NCBI GenBank assembly: GCA_018714965.1
Contig: DVML01000007.1
Location: 1 to 64,000, forward strand
Source: Fimihabitans intestinipullorum
Lineage (GTDB): Bacteria > Bacillota_I > Bacilli_A > RF39 > UBA660
Length of the DNA: 64,000 nucleotides
Direction: 5' to 3'
The notes beneath the pieces were generated by a model, which was not told the DNA's origin, did no database searches, and saw nothing but the letters and a program-made list of their open reading frames with translations. The position numbers and the translations under genes were made by a program. Positions 15,861 to 25,595 of the stretch are shown here, in pieces. Position 1 is the first letter of the stretch. Every line of letters starts with the position of its first letter.

Positions 15861-17828
15861 ATGATTACATGGATAATTAATATTTTTCTTAGTTTCTTTT
15901 TCTTACTAGATCAAATTGTTTATGGCTTAATCGAATGTTTGTATCAAATGATACTACAAATTGCTAACATATCTGTTATTAGCCAAGCATCTATGCAAGA
16001 ATTTGCAAATAGAATTTATGTTCTAGTGGGAGTTGTAATGTTATTCAAAGTTGCCTTCTCTTTGATTCAATTATTTGCAAATCCTGATAAGATGAGTGAT
16101 TCAACTATGGGAGCAGGATCGTTAGTAAAACGTATTATTATATCACTCGTTTTACTCGTTATGGCTCCAACGATATTTCAATTAGCATTCCGTATTCAAG
16201 GGACTATTTTGAATGCCGGAATTCTAGAAAAAGTAATTTTAGATTCCGATGTTGCACCGGATGGACAAAATCCAATTGATGTAGATTGTTCTTTGGAAGA
16301 GAATCAAGCATATCGTGTCTGTGGTGGAACGACAATTGCGTTTGCTATCTTTAGAGGGTTTGTTACACCGAACGAAAACTTGTATGAAGAAAATGAAAAC
16401 GGAGAACAAGTATTATCAAGTGATTATGCGGATTATGAAGAAAATGTAGAACAATATAATGAAGCGGTAAAAGAGCAAAATATTGGAAAATTATTGGATC
16501 CGATTTTGGCTGGAGAATCTGGGGATCGTCCATTTAATTATAGTTTTTTAATTTCAACGATTGCCGGGGCATTTGCAGCATGGACTTTATTTATGTTCTG
16601 TTTTGATGTTGCGATTCGTGCAGTAAAACTTGCCTTCTTGCAATTACTAGCTCCTGTTCCTATTTTAGCTAGAGTAGAACCAAAAAGTGACAAAATATTT
16701 GATAATTGGCTGAAAGAATGTATTTCTACTTATTTAGAAGTATTTGTTAGATTGATTGCGCTATATTTTGTCGTATTTATTATTCAAGAGATTAGCGCAA
16801 ACGGATTATTTAGTTTCTATGAGTATACTGCCGAAGGAGCAACAAAGCAAGCAGAAGATGTAGGACTTTTAGCAACGGCATTTATCGTATTAGGTTTGTT
16901 AATGTTTGCTCAAAAAGCTCCAAAATTAATTTCTGATATCTTCGGAGTTAAATCTGGTGATTTCACTATGAATCCATTTAAAAAATCTCCAATGATCGGT
17001 GGAGCTGTTGGACTAGCTGCTGGTACTGCAATTGGTGGAATGGCAGCTGCTCAATCGGCCAAAGCAAATGGTAAAAATCCGATTGGTGCAGCGCTGAAAG
17101 GAGCTTTAACAGGCGGTGCTAGGGGTGCAAGCGCAGGATCACGTGAAAAAAGTTTTATGAAGACACTTGGTGCAGCCGGAGATGCTTCTACTAGGTATGC
17201 ACGAAAGATACCGAATAACACAGAGAATTCAACGCCTGGAGGAAAAATGTTGGCGGTTGCCCAACGAATGGGATTTATGAAGACGGCTGGACAAAGAGAT
17301 AAGGAAAAGGTTGATTCATACAACCGATATAATAAATCGGCAAAAGCATTTAAGGATCGTGCAAAATCTCAAGCAATGAAGAAAAAGGATACAGAGGTAA
17401 CAATTTCAAAAGGTGCTTTAGCCGGAACGAGTTGGACGAGGTATGGATTAGAGGCTGAGTTAGATCTTGCGAAGAAAACTGGAAATACAACCGATATTGA
17501 AGCGGTAAGTATGGCTCTTGATGACTGGGACAAACAAAAAGCGGATGATATCGCAAAAGACTGGGAGCATCAATATAAAACTAATGGATTACAAGTGGAT
17601 GATGCTGAAGCATTGCAATACTTAACAGAAATGACAAACGAAGTTAATGATAATCAATCTTATTATGATGGCATTTTTGATGCTAGTAAGAGTGTGGATG
17701 ACAATTCTAAAGCAGTTGCTAAAGCTAATGCTGAATTTCAAGATTCTGAAGAATTTAAACGTAATCGAGATAATGATCAATATGCTGAGAGCGCTGTCGG
17801 ACCTATGTTCCAGACAAAAGGAAAATAG
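15861..17828 (+). CDS. VirB6/TrbL-like polytopic channel protein
   Basis: The 655 residues contain an N-terminal block of six or seven membrane segments to about 370, including LAFLQLLAPVPILARVEPKS, a typical VirB6/TrbL loop. An exported loop (about 125-220) is acidic with two cysteines. The C-terminal 280 residues are hydrophilic: first a G/A-rich stretch, then charged helices. VirB6 forms the inner-membrane part of the T4SS channel. The long tail is probably cytoplasmic. Identity is by topology, size and position next to PrgI and VirB4. Confidence 0.8.
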   Translation: MITWIINIFLSFFFLLDQIVYGLIECLYQMILQIANISVISQASMQEFANRIYVLVGVVMLFKVAFSLIQLFANPDKMSDSTMGAGSLVKRIIISLVLLVMAPTIFQLAFRIQGTILNAGILEKVILDSDVAPDGQNPIDVDCSLEENQAYRVCGGTTIAFAIFRGFVTPNENLYEENENGEQVLSSDYADYEENVEQYNEAVKEQNIGKLLDPILAGESGDRPFNYSFLISTIAGAFAAWTLFMFCFDVAIRAVKLAFLQLLAPVPILARVEPKSDKIFDNWLKECISTYLEVFVRLIALYFVVFIIQEISANGLFSFYEYTAEGATKQAEDVGLLATAFIVLGLLMFAQKAPKLISDIFGVKSGDFTMNPFKKSPMIGGAVGLAAGTAIGGMAAAQSAKANGKNPIGAALKGALTGGARGASAGSREKSFMKTLGAAGDASTRYARKIPNNTENSTPGGKMLAVAQRMGFMKTAGQRDKEKVDSYNRYNKSAKAFKDRAKSQAMKKKDTEVTISKGALAGTSWTRYGLEAELDLAKKTGNTTDIEAVSMALDDWDKQKADDIAKDWEHQYKTNGLQVDDAEALQYLTEMTNEVNDNQSYYDGIFDASKSVDDNSKAVAKANAEFQDSEEFKRNRDNDQYAESAVGPMFQTKGK

Positions 17829-17848
17829 AAAAAGGGGGTTAAAAGGAT

Positions 17849-18163
17849 ATGAATGGATTTTTAATACCAGCAAACTCAAAGAAATCATTGTATATTTTTG
17901 GACTATTTACAACCAACGAGCTGATTATGTTTGCTGCTGGAGTGGGATTGACGTTGATTTTCTTAATTGCATTCCCGCTCAATAATATATGGTTCTCGAT
18001 CTTGGCATTGATGCCAGGCTTAATCACTGGTCTATTGGTACTTCCAGTACCTCATTATCACAATGTTATGACTTTTTTAAAGGAAATGTATTTATTTTAT
18101 ACAGAACGTCAAAAATTTGTTTGGAAAGGATGGTGTTTCTTAGATGGCAGCGACAAAGAGTAA
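17849..18163 (+). CDS. PrgI-family (VirB3-like) protein
   Basis: The 104 residues show IPANSKKSLYIFGLFTTNEL, two adjacent membrane segments (about 28-65) and FYTERQKFVWKGW near the end. This is the PrgI pattern of Gram-positive T4SS, the counterpart of VirB3, which docks the VirB4 ATPase to the membrane. The ribosome site AAAGGGGG is strong. Its last 20 bases overlap the next gene, consistent with tight coupling. Confidence 0.85.
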   Translation: MNGFLIPANSKKSLYIFGLFTTNELIMFAAGVGLTLIFLIAFPLNNIWFSILALMPGLITGLLVLPVPHYHNVMTFLKEMYLFYTERQKFVWKGWCFLDGSDKE

Positions 18164-18689
18164 ATATACAGAGGAAAGTTTTGTTCCTGTTAAAAATATT
18201 ACAAATGGAATGATTATTCTAGATAATAACGAAAAAGTAACAGGTGTTAAAATAATGCCTCGTAATATTTTTATTCTGGAGTATGATATGCAATCAGCAA
18301 TTATCAATAATCTAAAGAACGTTTATAATATGATCGATTATGAATTTTGGATCATTGCAGCAGACCGTCCGGTCGATATCAATGTATATTTATCACAATT
18401 ACAACTTTTATATAATTCCATTCAAAGTCCAATCAAAAGAAAGTTGATTATCGAGGATATTAATAAAGCAAATAGTTTCATGAACAATAACATTGTAGAT
18501 ACAGAGTATTTCTTATTGTTTAGAGAACGTGATGATGATAAAATTCAAAAGAGAATTCGTACTTTGATTACACAGTTTGGAAATGCAGGATTATCTTCAC
18601 ATCAAACGACAAATGAGGATTTGAGAATTATTTTGGATAACTTCTTAAATGGTGGAGTTACAACGACGTTTGGGACGGTGATGTCATAA
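18144..18689 (+). CDS. VirB4 N-terminal domain, separate gene
   Basis: The 181 residues correspond to the N-terminal part of VirB4/TraE ATPases (FVPVKNITNGMIILDNNEKV, FRERDDDKIQKRI). There is no P-loop. It overlaps PrgI by 20 bases and the next gene by one base (TAATG), where the ATPase domain continues. In most systems these two parts are one protein of about 800 residues. Here the break has a proper stop and start, so it looks like a genuine split, not a sequencing error. The two products should associate. Confidence 0.75.
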   Translation: MAATKSKYTEESFVPVKNITNGMIILDNNEKVTGVKIMPRNIFILEYDMQSAIINNLKNVYNMIDYEFWIIAADRPVDINVYLSQLQLLYNSIQSPIKRKLIIEDINKANSFMNNNIVDTEYFLLFRERDDDKIQKRIRTLITQFGNAGLSSHQTTNEDLRIILDNFLNGGVTTTFGTVMS

Positions 18690-20473
18690 TGAATATTAAG
18701 AGTCAATTAGCGCCAAAAGGATTAGAATTTAAACCAAGTGAATTTATCATCAGTGATAAGTATGCTACGATTATGACCGTGATTTCTTATCCGAAATTTA
18801 TTAACCCGGGATTTTTAGCAAACTTAACAAGTTTATCCGGAATTAAGGTAGTTATTAAACATATTCCTATGCCATTTAGTGTCATTAGTAAGATGCTAAA
18901 TAAAGAGATTGCTGATTTGAAACAGCGATATCAAGAGGAAAATGATAAGACGATTCAGGAGAGAATTCGTCAGGATTATGAATCATTAGAAGTTTTTATT
19001 CAGATGCTTGCATCAAGTCAGTCCAAGATTTATGACTTTCAATTACACATTATGATAACTGCCAATTCTGAAGAAGAGTTGATTGCGAAAAAGTTACAAG
19101 TTAGAAGTTATTTGGAAGCGATGGAGTTACGTGCAGTACCACTTCGATTTGAACAAGAAAAAGTATTAAAATCTATTTTACCTATTTATCCAAAACAAGA
19201 TATAGAAGATCGAATTGGGACTCCGATTCCATCTCCAACGATTGCTGCGATGTACCCATTTATTTTTGATAGTATTAAAGACCCAGGATTGTCAACATTA
19301 CTTGGAGTTGATTTCTCAGGTGGAGTTATTCTGTTTAATCAGTTTTTATATCAAATCAAAAAAGAACATAATCGTAATAATGCAAATATGATTATTTTAG
19401 GTACTTCTGGTAGTGGTAAATCAACAGCAGCTAAAGTAATGTTACGTAGTCACTTTAGAAATAATAGTCAAGTCATTATGATAGACCCTGAAGGCGAATT
19501 AGAGGAAATGGCAAGATTATATGGTGGAGATTTCATCGACCTTGGAAAAGGTGGAGAATATGGAATGATCAATCCACTAGAAATTGTTATGGATGCGGAT
19601 GAAGATGAGATTAAACAGGGATTGGGATATACTGTATTAACAAGAACACTCCAAACTTTAAAGGCATTCATTAAATATTACGATCCAAGTATTACAGAGG
19701 ACGTTATTACTTTATTTAGTGAGGTTGTACAAGAAACATATAAGCGATTTGGAATTGATTTCAATACAGATTTTTCTAGATATACATCAAAAGATTATCC
19801 TATCTTTAAAGATGTATATGCCACGATTTATGGAAAATTGAAGTCAATGCCTGAAAAAACACATGAACGTGACATTCTTGAACAATTGGAATTAAAGATT
19901 AGACCAATCGTTAAGGAATTACGTTATTATTTCGATGGGCATACGACAATTAAGCCAAAGAGTGAGTTTATCGTATTTAATATTAAGGAATTGATGAATG
20001 CGGATGTGAATATTCGTAATGCGTTATTCTTTAATATCTTGAAATACGCATGGGGAATGACGTTAAATAAAAGCGTTAATACGATATTATCCGTGGATGA
20101 GGCTCATGTATTGTTAAGCGGAAATAATACATTAGGTGCTGATTTCTTGGCGCAAATTCAAAGACGTGCGCGTAAGTATAACACGGGAACAATTATTATT
20201 ACACAACAACCGAGTGATTTTAGTGATAATGCAGTTATCACGCAGGGAAAAGCGATTTTTGATAACGCTTCTTACTACTTAGTTATGGGACTAAAAAAAC
20301 AAGCAGTAGAAGATTTGGCTCGTTTAATCGATTTGAACGACAACGAGAAAGAGAGTATTAAAGGTTATAATCAGGGAGAAGCATTATTTGTATGTGGTAG
20401 TCGTCGTATGCAAATCAATGTTATCGTATCAGAACAAGAATTAGATTCATTTGGTTCAGGAGGAGGATTATAA
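18689..20473 (+). CDS. virB4: VirB4/TraE-type T4SS ATPase
   Basis: The 594 residues supply the motor domain. Walker A is GTSGSGKS (238-245). Walker B is TILSVDEAHVLL with D470 and E471. The nearby RRARKYNTGTIIITQQPSDF is the conserved block after Walker B. VirB4 energises pilus biogenesis and substrate transport. The N-terminal portion sits in the preceding gene. The match to the family is strong. Confidence 0.92.
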   Translation: MNIKSQLAPKGLEFKPSEFIISDKYATIMTVISYPKFINPGFLANLTSLSGIKVVIKHIPMPFSVISKMLNKEIADLKQRYQEENDKTIQERIRQDYESLEVFIQMLASSQSKIYDFQLHIMITANSEEELIAKKLQVRSYLEAMELRAVPLRFEQEKVLKSILPIYPKQDIEDRIGTPIPSPTIAAMYPFIFDSIKDPGLSTLLGVDFSGGVILFNQFLYQIKKEHNRNNANMIILGTSGSGKSTAAKVMLRSHFRNNSQVIMIDPEGELEEMARLYGGDFIDLGKGGEYGMINPLEIVMDADEDEIKQGLGYTVLTRTLQTLKAFIKYYDPSITEDVITLFSEVVQETYKRFGIDFNTDFSRYTSKDYPIFKDVYATIYGKLKSMPEKTHERDILEQLELKIRPIVKELRYYFDGHTTIKPKSEFIVFNIKELMNADVNIRNALFFNILKYAWGMTLNKSVNTILSVDEAHVLLSGNNTLGADFLAQIQRRARKYNTGTIIITQQPSDFSDNAVITQGKAIFDNASYYLVMGLKKQAVEDLARLIDLNDNEKESIKGYNQGEALFVCGSRRMQINVIVSEQELDSFGSGGGL

Positions 20474-20499
20474 TCACACATTAGTATGGTGGTGATGAC

Positions 20500-22326
20500 A
20501 TGCATTTTTTAGCCGGATTGGGAAAGAAATTATTAGTTGACAAGGCAAAAAAGAAAATTGCTGGTAAAGCGAGAGGCGATTTGCCAACACTTAAGGCCCC
20601 TTTACTTATGATTGGTGGATTACTTGCAGGATTAGGATTGTTTCCAATAATCCTAATCCTTTTAATGGTGGCTGTGGTATGTTATGTCATATTTGCCCCA
20701 ATTGAAGGTGCTGTCAATTTCGTAAAAGGAATAGCAAATGCAGTTGGAGATTTTTTCCAAAGCGTTGGGAACTTCTTTGTTTATGGAAGTTTTGCTAATG
20801 ACAAGACAACTTACTATAATGAATTAAAGAAACATTATGATCATTGGAAAGGCGAGGGAGTTATCTTAGATGTAGCATGGATTGCTTCGGCTACTAATTA
20901 TGCTAGATTAGCGGATTTAAATGACAGTGGTGAATGTACGCCTGAAGTTGATGCTGATGGAAATGTAACTCAATGTGGAGAAGAAACAGACTATGGACAG
21001 ATGACTGGAGAAGTCAAAGAATTAGTCGAAGGAATGGTAACTTCTGCTGATGGCAGGTCGCTTCGAAAATCCGATGATGAATATAAGGCTTGGATGTTAG
21101 ATGAAAATTCTGGAAAATCATGGATCGAAAGGCATATGGAACAAGTAGATGCAGATATTCCATCAAATCCAGAGAAGAAAAAAGATTTCTTAGAAGATGC
21201 TGTAGAGCAAATTTTTCAGATGAAAGAAGCTTATAATGAAATTGCTCAAATGATGAAAACATCATCAACATGTGGAAGTTACGAGGAAATAAAATTATGT
21301 GATACGAAAAGCCGTGGGTTTACTGGAGGTTATGCAAATCAACCTTGGGTAAGTGGAAGTTATCAACATACTTTTTGGAACTGTGATAAAGGAACATGTT
21401 CTGCAAATACGACACTTCCATTAGGAAAAAACGAATATGGAACACTAGAAGTTGATGAGCTTGGTTTTACATATATGGAAATAGGTGGAACTAAGTTCTA
21501 TACGGCTGCAGTTGGATCTTATTATTTCGATGATCCATCTGAAGCGATAGGTACGAGATATCGTATTACGACAGATGCTGGAAATGTATATCATATTATT
21601 TTAGCCGATGTTCTTGCGGATCAAGATGCCAAAAAGGGAAATAATGATTCTAGTCCATATTGTTTAACGCAAGCGAATACATTTGGTGATATGTATTTTG
21701 ATCGTGTATATATGCAAACGCATAGTCCTGAAACTTATAATTTATTTATGAGTGATGGAACGAACAATCATGACTTCGATGAAAATCATAAATTTAGTGG
21801 TACAATTGTTAAAATTGAGAGAATGACAGGTTCTTCAGATTGTACAGGAGACTTTGGATTTACTGGTGAAGTAGATGATCCAATTATTGAGGATTCTGCA
21901 GTTTCCAAAGATTATTCTTTATTTAGTGGAAATGGAAATCCATTTGAAGTACCTCAGTGTACATGGTTTGCGTGGGCAAGATTTTATCAAGTCTATGGAT
22001 ATGACAGTGGTGCACGTGGTAATGGTGAAGCAAATGCGAGAGAGATTGTAGCAGCAAATCCTGGCAAATTCCAAATGAGTGATACTCCGGCTCCAGGAGC
22101 AGTGTTTAGTATTCCACCATATGGAGGATCAGGAATCACAGAATATGGACACGTAGGATTTATAGAAGCATTTGATGGAGAAAGTATCTGGATTTCAGAG
22201 GGTAATGTTAAATTATCTGGATATGGTTCTGGAAATATGTGGTTTCATAAAGAAAATTGGGCGTCTTATAAAGCTCGTTATCCGGGTATTGAGTTTGCGG
22301 TTCCAGTAAATGCAAAGAAAAAATAG
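20500..22326 (+). CDS. CHAP-domain cell-wall hydrolase of the T4SS
   Basis: The 608 residues begin with a short basic region and a membrane segment (about 45-67). A long exported region with several cysteines follows. The C-terminal CHAP domain (about 480-605) has catalytic Cys487 in PQCTWFAW and His551 in EYGHVGFIEAF. Gram-positive T4SS carry such a hydrolase to open the peptidoglycan (VirB1 role). The central 350 residues match nothing I recognise and might be a VirB8-like or substrate-binding part. Confidence 0.82.
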   Translation: MHFLAGLGKKLLVDKAKKKIAGKARGDLPTLKAPLLMIGGLLAGLGLFPIILILLMVAVVCYVIFAPIEGAVNFVKGIANAVGDFFQSVGNFFVYGSFANDKTTYYNELKKHYDHWKGEGVILDVAWIASATNYARLADLNDSGECTPEVDADGNVTQCGEETDYGQMTGEVKELVEGMVTSADGRSLRKSDDEYKAWMLDENSGKSWIERHMEQVDADIPSNPEKKKDFLEDAVEQIFQMKEAYNEIAQMMKTSSTCGSYEEIKLCDTKSRGFTGGYANQPWVSGSYQHTFWNCDKGTCSANTTLPLGKNEYGTLEVDELGFTYMEIGGTKFYTAAVGSYYFDDPSEAIGTRYRITTDAGNVYHIILADVLADQDAKKGNNDSSPYCLTQANTFGDMYFDRVYMQTHSPETYNLFMSDGTNNHDFDENHKFSGTIVKIERMTGSSDCTGDFGFTGEVDDPIIEDSAVSKDYSLFSGNGNPFEVPQCTWFAWARFYQVYGYDSGARGNGEANAREIVAANPGKFQMSDTPAPGAVFSIPPYGGSGITEYGHVGFIEAFDGESIWISEGNVKLSGYGSGNMWFHKENWASYKARYPGIEFAVPVNAKKK

Positions 22327-22338
22327 AGGAGGTTTAGC

Positions 22339-22776
22339 ATGGTGAAAAGTTCTAATAAACATACAGGTATGTTAGCCGTAGGATGTATTGTGATATGGGG
22401 AGTATTCTTATATTTTACTTTTCATCAGCCAGTCTCTAAGGATCCTGTTTTTGAAGTCTATTCAAATATCAATAAAGTTTATCAAAATTTTGAAATTGAT
22501 TATTTATCCTATGTAAAAACCGCAACAGATTATGAGGGAAATGATTTAAAAGATCACACTCATATTACGTATACGCCTATAGACAATACTAAGTTAGGTA
22601 CTTATAATGTAGAATATACTTTGACGGATGATCATAATCGTTCTGTTACGAGGACAGTAAGAATTAAAATTGAAGCGTATCCAGGAGCAAGTAATGTATC
22701 AACTGATCCAGGAGCGAGTTATATATCAGAGGAAGAATTAAGAGATAAGATAAATGGAACACAAGGAGGCATGTAG
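22339..22776 (+). CDS. Membrane protein with Ig-like (DUF5011-type) domain
   Basis: The 145 residues have one membrane anchor (about 10-28) and an exported Ig-like domain (about 38-118). The domain ends with LGTYNVEYTLTDDHNRSVTRTVRI, the DUF5011 pattern. A short S/G tail follows. These domains are structural or adhesive surface modules. It sits 12 bases after the CHAP gene and 2 bases before virD4, so it is part of the T4SS operon, perhaps a stabiliser of the envelope channel. Confidence 0.75.
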   Translation: MVKSSNKHTGMLAVGCIVIWGVFLYFTFHQPVSKDPVFEVYSNINKVYQNFEIDYLSYVKTATDYEGNDLKDHTHITYTPIDNTKLGTYNVEYTLTDDHNRSVTRTVRIKIEAYPGASNVSTDPGASYISEEELRDKINGTQGGM

Positions 22777-22778
22777 AT

Positions 22779-25202
22779 ATGAAATTGAAATTTAGAGCAG
22801 ATTCAAAAGATATTACGATATTTTGTATTTTCTGTGTAGCACTTTTATATTTTGTTGCGATTGCAATATTAAATGTTGTAGAGTTTATCGAGTCATCAAC
22901 GTTGTGGGGATTTAACCCGATCCCTGCGTTTACGGAATATTTTTTTCCAACGATGGTTTTATATTTAATATGTTTGATATTGATTATTGCAAGTGTTTCT
23001 TCTTATTTCTTTGATAGAGAAAAAGGAATCGGAGTACAGGCTGGGAAAAAAGATAAAGGCGGATATTCTAGATGGGCAAAAGAAAAGGAATTACAAGCTC
23101 AAAAGGAAATTAAAAAAGTAAACCCTGCCGACGATGAGATTCCATATGCCGGAGTTCCTCTGATTAATAAAGGAAAAGAAATATGGGTGGATGATGGGGA
23201 ATATCATAACTTAATTATCGGAGCAACCGGAAGTGGTAAAACTCAGATCATGGTTAACCCATTAGTAAAATTACTTGCAAAACATGGTGAATCTATGATT
23301 GTAACCGACCCTAAAGGAGAAATTTACGAGGAAAATGCTAATTTATTACGTGAAAAAGGTTATAACATTGTCGTTTTAAACTTCCGTGATCCGTTGAAAG
23401 GAAATTCATGGAACCCAATGACGTTGCCTTATAATCTATATAAAAGCGGAAATCAAGATAAGGCAATCGAGTTAATCGATGACTTGGCAGCTAACATACT
23501 ATATGATGATAATTCTAAAAATCAGGATCCTTTCTGGGAAAAGACATCAGCTGACTACTTTGCTGGATTATCTTTAGCTTTGTTTGAAGATGCAAAAGAA
23601 GAAGAGATCAATTTGAATAGTATCAGTTTGATGGTCAATATTGGAGAGGAGAAGTTAGCTGGCTCTACTTATATCAAGGAATATTTTAGCGATAAAGATC
23701 CAAGTGGAGCAGCTTATACGAATGCCTCAGGAACATTAATTGCACCGAGTGAAACAAAGGGGAGTATCTTATCTGTATTTAAGCAAAAGATAAAATTGTT
23801 TGCATCTCGTGAAAATTTATCTGAGATGTTAAGCCATAGTGATTTTGATATTAAAGATATCGGTCGTCAAAAGACAGCTGTTTTTATCATTGTACAAGAT
23901 GAGAAGACGACATATCACTCACTCGTAACGATCTTCTTGAAACAAACGTATGAAACATTAATCGATGTAGCACAAGAAAATGGTGGGAAACTACAATATC
24001 GTACAAATTTCATTTTGGACGAGTTTGCCAACATGCCACCATTAAAAGATGTCACGACGATGATTACTGCATCCCGTTCTAGAAGAATGCGCTTTAACTT
24101 TATCATTCAGAACTTTGCTCAATTGTATCAAGTATATGGAAAAGAAAACGGTGAGACGATCAAGGGTAACTGTGGTAACATTATTTATCTTATCAGTAGT
24201 GAGTTGGCAGCGTTGGAAGAAATCAGCAAAATGTGTGGTGAAGTAAAATCTAAAGAAAAGGATAAAACAGCGAGCACCCCACTTGTTACAGTCAGTGACT
24301 TGCAACGTTTACAGCAGTTTGAAACAATTATTTTACGTTTACGTACAATGCCATTTAAGACAAAATTAACACCCAATTTTAAGATGATTCAAAATGGATT
24401 CTGGGGAAAGGAATATCCAAAAGCAGATTATCCTATTAGAGAACGTAAAAAAGTTCAAGTGTTCGATATTAAAAAATTTGTGGATGAAAAGCGTAAGAAA
24501 AAGATGGAAGAAATGTTTGGACCTTCTGCAGGTAAAGGCCCAATGCCATCTCGTCCAATGACTTCACGCCCAATGCCAGGTGGAATGCCATCTCGTCCAA
24601 TGACACCACCAATGGGACCTACACCACCGACAGGTGATTTTAACGTCGATGAGATCGTAAAGAGAATTGATGCGAAGATTGCGGAATTGGAAGAGGAAGA
24701 ACGTAAAGAAAAAGAAGAAATGGAGAAAAAGAGAAAGCAGGAAGAAGAGAGACGGATTAGAGAGGCAATGGAGGCCAAAAGAAAAGAAAAGCAAGAACAG
24801 CAGAGAGCAGAAACGCAACAAATACGACCGAAGCCTCCGGTTCCAGAAACTCCAATTCCGAAGGTACCACCACGCCCAATTGTAGAGGAGAAGAAAACTG
24901 CTCAAACGGTAGTACCAACGCCATCTAAAGTAGCACCATCACCAGTTCCACCACGTCCAGAGGTGAAACATGATGTGAAACCACAACCAAACATAGTACC
25001 TCCAAAAGGAAAGGAAGAAGCAGTATTCTCTGCTCCTATCTATGGAGATACAGATTTTCCAAAACCATCGGTTCCTACCCCTGAGAGAAAGGGTATAACA
25101 GAACTACCGCAGAAGCCACAAATGGAACCAAGAGTGATCACACCTGCAGTAACGGATGATCAGTTCTTTGATGACTTCTTCAGTGACGATGACGATGAGT
25201 AA
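22779..25202 (+). CDS. virD4: VirD4/TraG type IV coupling ATPase
   Basis: The 807 residues show two N-terminal membrane segments (about 10-35 and 50-72). Walker A is GATGSGKT (148-155). Walker B is FILDEFANMPPL with D414 and E415. Coupling proteins pick substrates and deliver them to the channel. The last 240 residues are not conserved: M/P-rich repeats, a charged coiled coil (about 635-690) and a proline-rich, acidic end. That tail may recruit substrates. No relaxase is encoded nearby, so the substrate could be protein, not DNA. Confidence 0.93.
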   Translation: MKLKFRADSKDITIFCIFCVALLYFVAIAILNVVEFIESSTLWGFNPIPAFTEYFFPTMVLYLICLILIIASVSSYFFDREKGIGVQAGKKDKGGYSRWAKEKELQAQKEIKKVNPADDEIPYAGVPLINKGKEIWVDDGEYHNLIIGATGSGKTQIMVNPLVKLLAKHGESMIVTDPKGEIYEENANLLREKGYNIVVLNFRDPLKGNSWNPMTLPYNLYKSGNQDKAIELIDDLAANILYDDNSKNQDPFWEKTSADYFAGLSLALFEDAKEEEINLNSISLMVNIGEEKLAGSTYIKEYFSDKDPSGAAYTNASGTLIAPSETKGSILSVFKQKIKLFASRENLSEMLSHSDFDIKDIGRQKTAVFIIVQDEKTTYHSLVTIFLKQTYETLIDVAQENGGKLQYRTNFILDEFANMPPLKDVTTMITASRSRRMRFNFIIQNFAQLYQVYGKENGETIKGNCGNIIYLISSELAALEEISKMCGEVKSKEKDKTASTPLVTVSDLQRLQQFETIILRLRTMPFKTKLTPNFKMIQNGFWGKEYPKADYPIRERKKVQVFDIKKFVDEKRKKKMEEMFGPSAGKGPMPSRPMTSRPMPGGMPSRPMTPPMGPTPPTGDFNVDEIVKRIDAKIAELEEEERKEKEEMEKKRKQEEERRIREAMEAKRKEKQEQQRAETQQIRPKPPVPETPIPKVPPRPIVEEKKTAQTVVPTPSKVAPSPVPPRPEVKHDVKPQPNIVPPKGKEEAVFSAPIYGDTDFPKPSVPTPERKGITELPQKPQMEPRVITPAVTDDQFFDDFFSDDDDE

Positions 25203-25231
25203 ATCTAGAAAAAATCTAGATTTTCTTTTTA
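25201..25231 (+). terminator. Terminator of the secretion cluster
   Basis: AAATCTAG (25201-25208) pairs with CTAGATTT (25216-25223), followed by T-rich sequence. It overlaps the virD4 stop codon and closes the cluster. Confidence 0.75.
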
Positions 25232-25304
25232 TGTCGATGAAAATGTGTGATTGTACTTTCTAATTTAAATCAAGCGACATATATTAAATTGAGGGTGGTT
25301 GATG

Positions 25305-25595
25305 ATGATACCGAGTATTTCCATATCTGAACTATTGCACATGAATTTTCGTGGAAATTTGATCGATCTTAGAAGTACGCAAAATTATAATAATAATCAC
25401 ATACCGGGCGCGATTCATATTCCATTTGAGACATTGCTCGCAAGAGCGAAACAATTACTAGATCCAAATGAAACTTATTATATATATTGCCAAAAGGGAA
25501 CAAAAAGTATAAGAGTTTGCCAAATATTGAATCAAATGGGATATCACACGGTCAATATCACTGGGGGATACGAAAGTTGGATATTAGAAAAATAG
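25305..25595 (+). CDS. Single-domain rhodanese-like protein
   Basis: This 96-residue rhodanese fold has the active-site loop CQKGTKS, whose cysteine would carry a persulfide, and the GGYESW ending typical of the family. The frame opens with TTG-ATG-ATG; the second ATG (25305) has the best spacing (6 bases) to GAGGGTGG. It is a cytoplasmic sulfurtransferase or sulfur carrier. It stands alone between two terminators. The physiological sulfur acceptor is unknown. Confidence 0.88.
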   Translation: MIPSISISELLHMNFRGNLIDLRSTQNYNNNHIPGAIHIPFETLLARAKQLLDPNETYYIYCQKGTKSIRVCQILNQMGYHTVNITGGYESWILEK

